Source: Streptomyces sp. NRRL F-6676 | GTDB taxonomy: Bacteria > Actinomycetota > Actinomycetes > Streptomycetales > Streptomycetaceae | Direction of reading: 5' to 3' | NCBI RefSeq assembly: GCF_000725625.1 | Contig: NZ_JOHS01000021.1 | Coordinates: 27,364 to 91,363, forward strand | DNA: 64,000 bases | Shown here: positions 47,775-55,104 of the stretch, one piece after another | Layout: each line of letters starts with the position of its first letter | Numbering within the stretch: the stretch's first letter is position 1 | Program-made: the position numbers and the translations under genes | Notes under the pieces: model-generated | Databases searched by the model: none | Told to the model about the DNA's origin: nothing | What the model saw: the letters and a program-made list of their open reading frames with translations, nothing else

Positions 47775-48731
47775 ATGACCCCCTCCCTGCCCCCGGACGC
47801 CCCCCGCGACCTGCGCGCCCAGCTGGAGACCCTGACGACCGAGGCGTTCCGCCCGGAGCTGGCCGGTATCGACCAGCTCTCCACCCTCGAGATCGCCACC
47901 CTGATGAACGGCGAGGACGCCACCGTCCCGGCCGCCGTCGCCGCCCGGCTGCCGGAGATCGCCGCCGCGATCGACGCCGTCGCGGAGCGCATGGCCCGGG
48001 GCGGGCGGCTGCTCTACGCGGGCGCCGGGACCGCCGGGCGGCTCGGCGTGCTGGACGCCTCCGAGTGCCCGCCCACCTTCAACACCGAGCCGACGCGGGT
48101 GGTCGGCCTGATCGCGGGCGGCCCCGGCGCGGTGGTGACGTCCGTCGAGGGCGCCGAGGACTCCAAGGCGCTCGCCGAGGACGATCTGCGGGCCCTCGAC
48201 CTCACCCCCGACGACACGGTGGTCGGCGTCTCCGCATCCGGCCGCACCCCGTACGCCATCGGCGCCGTCGAGCACGCCCGTGGCCAGGGCGCGTTGACGA
48301 TCGGCCTGGCCTGCAACGCGGGCAGCGCGCTGGCCGCCGCCGCGCACCACGGCATCGAGGTCGTCGTCGGCCCCGAACTCCTCACCGGCTCCACGCGCCT
48401 GAAGGCGGGCACGGCGCAGAAGCTGGTCCTCAACATGCTGTCGACGATCACGATGATCCGCCTCGGCAAGACGTACGGGAACCTGATGGTCGACGTCCGC
48501 GCCTCCAACGACAAGCTCCGCGCCCGATCCCACCGCATCGTCTCCCTCGCCACGGACGCCCCGGACGAGCAGATCGAGGCCGCCCTGACGGCGACGGACG
48601 GCGAGGTGAAGAACGCGATCCTGATGCTGCTGGCCGACGTCGACGCGGCCGCGGCCGCGCACCTGCTGGCCGGGAACGGCGGCCGGCTGCGCGCCGCGCT
48701 CAAGGCGGCGACGAACCCGGCGCGCCGCTGA
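47775..48731 (+). CDS. murQ: N-acetylmuramic acid 6-phosphate etherase
   Basis: 318 residues. MurQ features: TTEAFRPELAGIDQLSTLEI, RLLYAGAGTAGRLGVLDASE, CPPTFNTEP, GLIAGGPGAVVTSVEGAEDS (catalytic glutamate region), VVGVSASGRTPYAIGAVEHA, EVVVGPELLTGSTRLKAGTA, NMLSTITMIRLGKTYGNLMV. It cleaves the lactyl ether of MurNAc-6-P to give GlcNAc-6-P, which NagA (same window, 25 kb away) can then deacetylate. Together with MurR it forms a cell-wall recycling unit. Confidence 0.95.
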   Translation: MTPSLPPDAPRDLRAQLETLTTEAFRPELAGIDQLSTLEIATLMNGEDATVPAAVAARLPEIAAAIDAVAERMARGGRLLYAGAGTAGRLGVLDASECPPTFNTEPTRVVGLIAGGPGAVVTSVEGAEDSKALAEDDLRALDLTPDDTVVGVSASGRTPYAIGAVEHARGQGALTIGLACNAGSALAAAAHHGIEVVVGPELLTGSTRLKAGTAQKLVLNMLSTITMIRLGKTYGNLMVDVRASNDKLRARSHRIVSLATDAPDEQIEAALTATDGEVKNAILMLLADVDAAAAAHLLAGNGGRLRAALKAATNPARR

Positions 48732-48746
48732 CCCCCGAAGAGGGGC

Positions 48747-49448
48747 TCAGGTCGTCAGGCCGTGCCGGAACGCGAAGACGACCGCCTGGACGCGGTCGCG
48801 CAGGTTCAGTTTGGTGAGGATGCGGGAGACGAACGTCTTCACCGTCTCCTGGCTGATGAAGAGGGCCGCCGCGATCTCGCTGTTCGACAGGCCGTCCGCG
48901 ATCAGACGCAGCACCTCCATCTCGCGCGGGGTGAGCGGGAGATCCTGCGGGGTGCCGTCGGTGGGGCGGATGCGGGCGGCATAGCGGCCGACGAGCTGGC
49001 GGGTGACCTCGGGGTCGAGCAGCGCCGCGCCCATCGCCACGGTGCGGATGCCGTGCAGCAGGCGGTCCGGCGGGGCGTCCTTGAGGAGGAAGCCGCTCGC
49101 CCCGGCGCGCAGCGCCTCGTACACGTACTCGTCCAGGTTGAACGTGGTGACCACGAGCACCTTGACGGGGTGGGCGACCCCGGCGCCGGCCAGCAGGCGG
49201 GTGGCCTCCAGGCCGTCCAGGACCGGCATCCGGATGTCCATGACGACGACGTCGGGTGTGAGCTTCTGCGCGAGTTCGACACCGGCCTGGCCGTCGCCGC
49301 ACTCGCCCACCACCTCCATGTCGGGCTGCGCGTCGATGATCGTGACCAGGCCCATGCGGATCAGTGCCTGGTCGTCGCAGACCACGACCCGGGTCGGGGC
49401 GGTCCCGGCCCCCGCGGGGGTGCCCGGGTACCGGGGCGGGGTGCTCAC
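48747..49448 (-). CDS. LuxR/NarL-family response regulator
   Basis: 233 residues from GTG at 49448, overlapping the kinase stop as GTGA. About 18 proline-rich residues precede the receiver (TRVVVCDDQALIRMGLVTII), phospho-acceptor aspartate in VVVMDIRMPVLDGLEATRLL, and LVVTTFNLDEYVYEALRAGA, SGFLLKDAPP. C-terminal LuxR helix-turn-helix LTPREMEVLRLIADGLSNSE, IAAALFISQETVKTFVSRIL. Together with the kinase and the CPBP protease it forms a three-gene coupled operon. Confidence 0.93.
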   Translation of the reverse strand: MSTPPRYPGTPAGAGTAPTRVVVCDDQALIRMGLVTIIDAQPDMEVVGECGDGQAGVELAQKLTPDVVVMDIRMPVLDGLEATRLLAGAGVAHPVKVLVVTTFNLDEYVYEALRAGASGFLLKDAPPDRLLHGIRTVAMGAALLDPEVTRQLVGRYAARIRPTDGTPQDLPLTPREMEVLRLIADGLSNSEIAAALFISQETVKTFVSRILTKLNLRDRVQAVVFAFRHGLTT

Positions 49449-50686
49449 GAGCCGCTCCGTGCGGGTATCCGCGCCCGGACGACGAAGCCGCCGCCCGTAC
49501 TGCCGCCCGCGCTGAAGTCGCCGCCGAGGACGTCGACCCGCTCGCGCAGACCGGCGAGCCCCCGCCCGCTGCCGCCGACGTTGGCGGACCGCGAGCCGGT
49601 GCCGTCCGTGCTGACCTCCACCGTGATCTCCCTCTCGCCGTGTCGTACCTGGACCGAAGTCCGGCTGCCGTGAGCGTACTTGAGGGCGTTGGTCAGTGCT
49701 TCCTGCACCACCCGGTAGGCCACGAGGTCGGCGCTGCCGGTGGCCTCCGGCGGGGTGCCCTCCTCGGTGAACTCCACCGGCTGGCCGGCCCGGCGGGTCT
49801 GTTCCACGAGGGTGAGGACGCGGCCGACGGCCGGTGTCCTGGGCTCCTTGGGCTCGCCCGAACCGTTGGCGTTGCCGGTGCCGTGGTCGGGGTTGAGCAG
49901 GTCCAGCAGGTGCCGCAGGTCGGTGATGGCCCGGCGGCCGGTGTCGGAGACGGCGGTGAGGGACTGCTCCAGCCGTTCCGGTGCGGCGGTCAGATAGCGG
50001 GCGGCCTCCGCCTGCACCACCATCGCGGTCACGTGGTGCGTCACCACGTCGTGCAGTTCCCGGGCGATCCGGGTGCGTTCGGCGGTCCGTGTCTCCACCT
50101 CGACCCGCTTGCGGCGCTCGGCCTCCGCGATCCGGTTGGTCCGCAGCCAGCCTCCGGCGCCCCAGGCGAGGCCCAGCGCCACGTAGAACACCACGAAACC
50201 CTCGGGCGACTCGCCGGAGCCGCCCGAATCGGTCGAGCCGAGCTGCGAGAGCGTCACCGCGAACGGCACGTACGCGGCGGTGAGGGCGAGGACGCAGATC
50301 CGGCGGTGCCGTTCGAGGTGCGAACCGGTGCTCAGCAGGGCGAAGGCCATCGCGGTGCCCGCGAAGGTGTGGTAGCCGCGGAGCTGATCGGTGGCGAACC
50401 CGCAGGTCACCAGGGCCAGAGTGACGACCGGCCACCGCCGGCGGACCGCGAGCGGAAGCGACTCGAGGAGGATCGTCACGACGGCCAGTGCGTCGTGGGG
50501 GCGGTCCGGTACACCCCCGACGACCGTGCCGTTGCCGCTCAGCGCCGGGATGAACGAGCCGATCAGGAGGAACAGTGCGAGAGGCAGGTCGCGGAGGGTG
50601 ACGTCCAGGCGGTGCCAAGACTCGGCGAGGCGGTGTCCCGCCTCGCCGAGTCTGCGCCGCACCGCGTCGGCGGGCTGTCGCGTCAT
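49445..50686 (-). CDS. Two-component sensor histidine kinase (NarL/DesK type)
   Basis: 413 residues from ATG at 50686, overlapping the protease stop by one base (GTG at 50689 would give GTGA). Four to six membrane segments occupy residues 30-190 (LPLALFLLIGSFIPALSG; LALVTCGFATDQL; GTAMAFALLSTG; ICVLALTAAYVPFAVTL; GFVVFYVALGLAWGAGG). The HisKA_3 box is TRIARELHDVVTHHVTAMVV with the phosphorylated histidine; the ATPase has VVQEALTNALKYAHG and SGRGLAGLRERVDVLGGDFS. Sensing is probably within the membrane. Coupled on both sides. Confidence 0.92.
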   Translation of the reverse strand: MTRQPADAVRRRLGEAGHRLAESWHRLDVTLRDLPLALFLLIGSFIPALSGNGTVVGGVPDRPHDALAVVTILLESLPLAVRRRWPVVTLALVTCGFATDQLRGYHTFAGTAMAFALLSTGSHLERHRRICVLALTAAYVPFAVTLSQLGSTDSGGSGESPEGFVVFYVALGLAWGAGGWLRTNRIAEAERRKRVEVETRTAERTRIARELHDVVTHHVTAMVVQAEAARYLTAAPERLEQSLTAVSDTGRRAITDLRHLLDLLNPDHGTGNANGSGEPKEPRTPAVGRVLTLVEQTRRAGQPVEFTEEGTPPEATGSADLVAYRVVQEALTNALKYAHGSRTSVQVRHGEREITVEVSTDGTGSRSANVGGSGRGLAGLRERVDVLGGDFSAGGSTGGGFVVRARIPARSGS

Positions 50687-51528
50687 CACCGGGCGAGTGT
50701 AGCCAGGGCGCCGACGCGCTCGGTGCGACGCCGGGGGACGATGTTGCCGCGGCGGTGGGCCACCACCAGGAAGCCGATCGTCAGCAGCGCGCCGAACACC
50801 ACCGAGTAGACGCTGGCCTCGGGGCCGAACTTGCCGCCGGTGAGGATGTCGTTGCCCGTCAGGGTGGCCTTCAGCAGACCGTGGGTGTCGCCGTTGCCCG
50901 AGACCTGGGTGGAGAAGATGCCGGACTCGGCGAAGTTCCAGGCGAAGTGCACGCCGATCGGCAGCCACAGGTTGCGGGTGGCGATGTACGCGGCACCGAG
51001 CATGGCGCCGGCCTCGATGGCGATGGCGAGGGCGCCGACGATGGTGGCGTCGTCGTTGAGGAGGTGCATGGCGCCGAAGACCAGGGCGGACAGGGCCAGC
51101 GAGAGGTACGTGCCCAGGCCGCGCTCCACCAGCCGGAACAGCAGACCGCGGAAGACGAGCTCCTCCGTCGCGGCGGCGCCGGCCATGAAGCCGATCAGCC
51201 CGATGGCTCCCGACACCGAGTCGATGCCGTGGACCTTGTAGTCACCGAGGAGCCAGATGTTGCTGATGACGCAGCCGAACATGATCGCGCCGATGACGAT
51301 GCCCCAGAACGCGGAGCTCGCCGCGCCCTGCGACTCCAGCTCGGTGACCCGGCGGTTCTCGGTGCGCCCCACGGCCCACCGGTAGGTGAACGTCATGGCG
51401 GCCACGGTGAGGGCGCCGACCAGGAGGCACATCCACGGATTGTCCTTCACCGCGTTGATGGCGGCGCCGCTGAGCGCGTACACCACGAATACGGCGACTA
51501 TCTGCAGGACGATCTTCCAGGCCTTCAT
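50686..51528 (-). CDS. CPBP-family intramembrane metalloprotease (CAAX protease-like)
   Basis: 280 residues with about eight hydrophobic segments. The metal motifs are intact: AAATEELVFRGLLFRLVERG (EExxxR), FGAMHLLNDD (histidine) and LWLPIGVHFAWNFAESG (HxxxN). Such proteases act in lipoprotein or bacteriocin processing and self-protection. Stop-start overlap (TGATG) with the sensor kinase gene indicates a shared mRNA. The protease could process the kinase's signal or be the target of its regulation. The 235 bp upstream, with GGGGAGTCGTCATG at the start codon, contain the operon promoter. Confidence 0.9.
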   Translation of the reverse strand: MKAWKIVLQIVAVFVVYALSGAAINAVKDNPWMCLLVGALTVAAMTFTYRWAVGRTENRRVTELESQGAASSAFWGIVIGAIMFGCVISNIWLLGDYKVHGIDSVSGAIGLIGFMAGAAATEELVFRGLLFRLVERGLGTYLSLALSALVFGAMHLLNDDATIVGALAIAIEAGAMLGAAYIATRNLWLPIGVHFAWNFAESGIFSTQVSGNGDTHGLLKATLTGNDILTGGKFGPEASVYSVVFGALLTIGFLVVAHRRGNIVPRRRTERVGALATLAR

Positions 51529-51763
51529 GACGACTCCCCTTGCCGGTTCCGCTTCCGGTTCCTTTTCCGGTCCGCGGCCCGGCGCTCCGCGGTGAGATGA
51601 ACGCTACGGATTCCGTGTCCGGAGATCGTCACCATGCAGTGGACACCTCGCTGTAGCTCGCTCGGGGGACAGCGGGGCGGGTGTCGCTCGGGGGAGGCCC
51701 CGGCGGGCGCCTCGGGCACGCTCGTCGGGGCCTGTATGGGCCGATGCGGGGGGATTCAGGGGA

Positions 51764-52915
51764 TCAGTCCCTGCCGGGCCGCTCCCGGTACGCGTCCACG
51801 ACCGCCCGCCGCAGCACCGCCGTCTCCTCCATCACCGTCCCCCTCTTCCCCGCCGTGACGTCCGCGGTGAGGTAGTCGCGCTCGCCGAGGTACGCCAGCG
51901 TCTTCCGGTCGAAGATCCACTGCGTGGCCGTCGAGGCGCGTGCGTCGACGCGGACGATGGCGACGCCGTGCCGCCCGGCCGGATCGACGGCGTCGTCCAG
52001 CCGTGTGACGCCCGGGATGCGGGCGGCGGCCTTGTAGAGGGCGGCGGCGTTCTCGGGCGGCATCACCGTCTCGTGCAGCAGCTCGCCGATCCGGTCGAAC
52101 ACGGTCTGGTCCCGCTCCTGGCCGTCCCTCGCCGGGACCAGCCGGTACAGCTTCCTGAGCAGCGCCGCCGGGTCGGTGGGCAGGGAGGCCAGCCAGGTGT
52201 ACGTGGGCCGGTCGATGCCCGGGGAGAGTCCGGGGGAGCCGGCGGGCAGCAGCTCGCGCAGCGGTGCGTAGCCGCCGTCCTCGTGGATCAGGCCGACCTG
52301 CTTCACGGGCCCGGAGCGCTGCGAGCGCCACATCTCGCGTGTGTGCAGCTTGCCGGGGGTGAAGGAGCCGTCCGGTTGGCCCTCGGCCCCGGCGGTCAGG
52401 CTCTTGACGTAGGTGAACTGGTCGTCGCGGACCGGGACGGCGTCGGTGTCGGCGGCGACGGCGGCGATGCGGTCGAGGAGGACGGTGGCGCTGCCGGCCG
52501 GGGTGTGCGCGGAGGTGGCGGTGCCGGTACGGGCGGTGGGCGCGTCGTGGGTGACGAGGGTGACCGTCAGCGCGCCGGCCAGCGCGAGGGCGGCGGCGGG
52601 GAGCCAGAGGGCGGGGCGGGCGAGGCGCGGGCGGCCGGGCGCGGGGGTCTTCGTGGCGCCGTCGGTGTGCGTGTGCTGCTCGTCGTCGATGAGTCGCATC
52701 AGCCGTTCCTTGTGGTGGCGGTGACGGTCAGGGGGCAGCTCCCGCTCGGGTGGGGCCGGCAACAGCCGGGCCAGTTCGGCGCGCATCTCGTGCATCTCAT
52801 GCATCTCGCGGGTTTCGCGGGTCTCGCGCGTCTCCTGCGTCTCGCGCGGTTCGCGGGGCGCGTGCGCCGTGTCGTCACCGTCGGCCCGCCCGGGCCGGTG
52901 GCCTGAGGGGTTCAT
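51764..52915 (-). CDS. CU044_5270-type membrane protein coupled to a sigma factor (anti-sigma-like)
   Basis: 383 residues; the ATG overlaps the sigma stop as ATGA. The N-terminus has a repeat-made region RETQETRETRETREMHEMHE coded by 9-bp repeats, then a short helix MRAELARLLPAPP. One membrane helix near residues 100-118 (LWLPAAALALAGALTVTLVT) is followed by an outer domain: ATVLLDRIAAVAADTDAVPV, RDDQFTYVKSLTAGAEGQPD, REMWRSQRSGPVKQVGLIHE, PTDPAALLRKLYRLVPARDG. This is the CU044_5270 architecture, always found with ECF-type sigma genes. It likely acts as the membrane anti-sigma factor. Confidence 0.85.
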   Translation of the reverse strand: MNPSGHRPGRADGDDTAHAPREPRETQETRETRETREMHEMHEMRAELARLLPAPPERELPPDRHRHHKERLMRLIDDEQHTHTDGATKTPAPGRPRLARPALWLPAAALALAGALTVTLVTHDAPTARTGTATSAHTPAGSATVLLDRIAAVAADTDAVPVRDDQFTYVKSLTAGAEGQPDGSFTPGKLHTREMWRSQRSGPVKQVGLIHEDGGYAPLRELLPAGSPGLSPGIDRPTYTWLASLPTDPAALLRKLYRLVPARDGQERDQTVFDRIGELLHETVMPPENAAALYKAAARIPGVTRLDDAVDPAGRHGVAIVRVDARASTATQWIFDRKTLAYLGERDYLTADVTAGKRGTVMEETAVLRRAVVDAYRERPGRD

Positions 52916-53589
52916 CGGGATCTGCCCTCCTGAAAGTCCGTGAGTGTCAGGGCCGCGAACGCGTCCCCACGCCGTACCTCTCCGCGGCCGGGGGAGGGTT
53001 CCGCACGCCCCTCCGTACGGCCTTCCGGTTCCTCGGCGAGCCGTTCGTCGACGAGGCGCCGCAGCCGGGCGCGGGCGCGCGACAGCCGGGACCGCACGGT
53101 GCCGACCGGCACCCCCAGCGCCTGCGCCGCCCCGGCGTAGTCCAGCCCGGACCACACGCACAGGGCCAGCACCTCCCGCTCCGCGCGCCGCAGCCTCCCG
53201 TACACCTGGCGGACGGCGGCGAGGGTGCGGGCGTCGTCGAGCCGTCCGGCGGTCTCGTCGGCGAAGTCCGGCACGGGTTCCGGGGCCGGGCGGCGGGCGA
53301 GGAAGGCGAGCCGGCGGCCGGTGCCGCGGCGGGCGTTGCGGGCCTTGTTGGTGGCCGTGCCGAGGAGCCAGGGCAGGACCGTGCCGCCGTCGGGCTCCAG
53401 CCGCTCGCGGTGGCGCCAGGCGTCGAGGAAGGTGTCCGCCATCACCTCTTCCGCGAGCGACCAGTCGCCGGTCAGCCGGTGGGCGTGGAGACGGACGGCG
53501 CGCGCGTACTCCTCGTAGAGCTCGCCGAAGGCCTCGCGGTCGCCCGCGCGCAGGCGCGCCCGCAAGGGGTCAGTTCTGTCGTTGTTCAC
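52912..53589 (-). CDS. RNA polymerase ECF-type sigma factor
   Basis: 225 residues from GTG at 53589. Region 2: LRAGDREAFGELYEEYARAV, RLTGDWSLAEEVMADTFLDA, WRHRERLEP. Region 4: GRLRRAEREVLALCVWSGLD, YAGAAQALGVPVGTVRSRLS, RARARLRRLV. A C-terminal extension of about 45 residues (GRTEGRAEPSPGRGEVRRGD) is unusual. The four-base overlap with the CU044_5270 gene makes a sigma/anti-sigma pair. It is divergent from cutC; signal and promoters unknown. Confidence 0.92.
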   Translation of the reverse strand: MNNDRTDPLRARLRAGDREAFGELYEEYARAVRLHAHRLTGDWSLAEEVMADTFLDAWRHRERLEPDGGTVLPWLLGTATNKARNARRGTGRRLAFLARRPAPEPVPDFADETAGRLDDARTLAAVRQVYGRLRRAEREVLALCVWSGLDYAGAAQALGVPVGTVRSRLSRARARLRRLVDERLAEEPEGRTEGRAEPSPGRGEVRRGDAFAALTLTDFQEGRSR

Positions 53590-53716
53590 GTAGGTCTCGC
53601 ATCCGGTGGCACCTCACACCCTGGCCTCTCCGCACCCGGGGCGGGGTTCCCGTGACCTGCGCCACAACGGGGGGAGGGCGGGGGCGCGGGGGACGCCGGC
53701 AGGACTATAGGCTGTA

Positions 53717-53732
53717 ATTGGACTAGACCTGT
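53717..53732. promoter_or_regulatory. dre-like (DasR) site upstream of cutC
   Basis: ATTGGACTAGACCTGT matches the dre consensus ASTGGTCTAGACCAST at 13 of 16 positions. It lies 65 bp before the cutC start in the divergent promoter region shared with the sigma factor gene. Confidence 0.5.
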
Positions 53733-53796
53733 TGGTGCCGGCCCGGTAGGTCTTGATTGCTTCGGCCCTCTCGGCCATCTCGGGAATCGAGGATTC

Positions 53797-54486
53797 ATGA
53801 GCAAGCGTGCAGTCCTGGAGGTGATCGCGCTCGACGCCGAGGACGCGGTCGCCGCCCAGGCAGGAGGCGCGGACCGCCTCGAACTGGTCGCCGACATGGC
53901 CGCCGACGGCTTGACCCCGCCGGTCGCGACCTTCGCCGGCATCCGCGCCGCCGTCGACCTCCCGCTGCGCGTGATGCTGCGCCTCGCGGACGGCTTCGCG
54001 GCCGGTGACCCGGCGCCGCTCGTGGCCGCCGCGCGGGGGCTGCGGGAGGCGGGCGCGGACGAGTTCGTCCTCGGGTTCCTCGACGGGGCCGGCGGCCCCG
54101 ACCTGGCCGTCATCGAGCTGCTGGTGGCCGAACTGGCCGACTGCCGCTGGACGTTCCACCGCGCGATCGACCGCGCCGCCGACCGCGCCGGCCTGCGCAA
54201 GCTCCTCGCCGACCTGCCCGGCCTCGACACCTACCTCAGCGCGGGCTCGGCGGCCGGCGTCGCCGACGGCCTGCCGACCCTGTGCGCCGAGGCCGCACGA
54301 CAGGGCGAACCCGGCTACACCCAACGCCTCATGGCCGGCGGCGGCCTCACCCTCACCCACGTCCCCACCCTGCGCACGGCCGGCATCGACGCCTTCCACA
54401 TCGGCGGCGCGGCCCGCCCGGAGGGCTGGCGGGGCCCGGTGTCGGCGGAGGCGGTACGGCGGTGGCGGACGGCGCTGGACGGGTAG
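53797..54486 (+). CDS. cutC: CutC family protein
   Basis: 229 residues. TIM barrel with LEVIALDAEDAVAAQAGGAD, RLELVADMAADGLTPPVATF, LPLRVMLRLADGFAAGDP, ADEFVLGFLDGAGGPDLAVI, WTFHRAIDRAADRAGLRKLL, TYLSAGSAAGVADGLPTLCA, RLMAGGGLTLTHVPTLRTAG and FHIGGAAR. These match CutC, historically a copper homeostasis protein though its enzymatic activity is uncertain. FHRAxD is conserved. A dre-like site upstream hints at amino-sugar control, which would fit a sugar-related enzyme better than copper handling. Confidence 0.9.
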   Translation: MSKRAVLEVIALDAEDAVAAQAGGADRLELVADMAADGLTPPVATFAGIRAAVDLPLRVMLRLADGFAAGDPAPLVAAARGLREAGADEFVLGFLDGAGGPDLAVIELLVAELADCRWTFHRAIDRAADRAGLRKLLADLPGLDTYLSAGSAAGVADGLPTLCAEAARQGEPGYTQRLMAGGGLTLTHVPTLRTAGIDAFHIGGAARPEGWRGPVSAEAVRRWRTALDG

Positions 54487-54587
54487 GGCCGCGCGCGCCC
54501 ACGTCCCACCCCTCGCCCCTGGGGCCCCGGGAACCGGGGAGAGCGTGACGGACGTCTTTCTTGATCCATGGGGAGACGGAGGCGGGC

Positions 54588-54899
54588 ATGGCGGACGACG
54601 AACGCGAGCGGGACGAAGTGCACCACCCCCAGGCTCCCTGGTGGTGGGGGACCGGGCCGGTGGGGGCCGCGGTGCTGGTCGCCGTCGGTGTCGGATGGCT
54701 GTTGTGGCTGTACGTCTGGCCGTCCGGCGGCTCGGACAACCCGGCCGCCGGCTACGGCGCGGGCAAGGCCGTCTGCATCGGGCTCGTACTCCTGGGCGGC
54801 GCCGTGCTGGAACGCTTCCGCGGCCGGGCGACGCGGGAGCGTGCGGCAGACGAGCGTGGGGCCGGGGAGCGGAAGGCCGGGGAGCGGGGGAAGGCCTGA
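54588..54899 (+). CDS. Small two-helix membrane protein
   Basis: 103 residues from ATG at 54588, with GGAGG upstream. WWWGTGPVGAAVLVAVGVGW and AGKAVCIGLVLLGGAVLERF are two membrane helices; both ends are charged and cytosolic (RERAADERGAGERKAGERGK). No family known to me. The reading frame has strong third-position GC bias, supporting a real gene. Confidence 0.65.
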   Translation: MADDERERDEVHHPQAPWWWGTGPVGAAVLVAVGVGWLLWLYVWPSGGSDNPAAGYGAGKAVCIGLVLLGGAVLERFRGRATRERAADERGAGERKAGERGKA

Positions 54900-54981
54900 G
54901 CCGCCGAGCCCCGCTCCCGTCAGACCGTCCACGCGGCTACGACCACCGCCACGGCCGACGGCATGGCGGGGGTGTTGAGCG

Positions 54982-55086
54982 TTGCTCGAAGGCGAGGGCT
55001 GCTTCGACGCGACGGCCACCGCGCCGCGCGGGCCCGGCCTGCTGTACGTCGAGTCGCGTGCCTCCTGGAGCATCGCGCCGGCGTGA
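54982..55086 (+). pseudogene. C-terminal remnant of a deleted gene
   Basis: An open stretch of 34 codons ends in LLYVESRASWSIAPA before a TGA, the kind of beta-rich end seen in secreted or lipoprotein domains (aromatic-Ser-Ile-x-Pro). An in-frame stop lies immediately upstream at 54976-54978, no start or ribosome site fits, and the strand and codon bias are right for coding. It looks like what remains of a gene cut away between the small membrane protein and the helicase. Confidence 0.35.
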
Positions 55087-55104
55087 CGGCCGCCCCCGGC
55101 CCCG

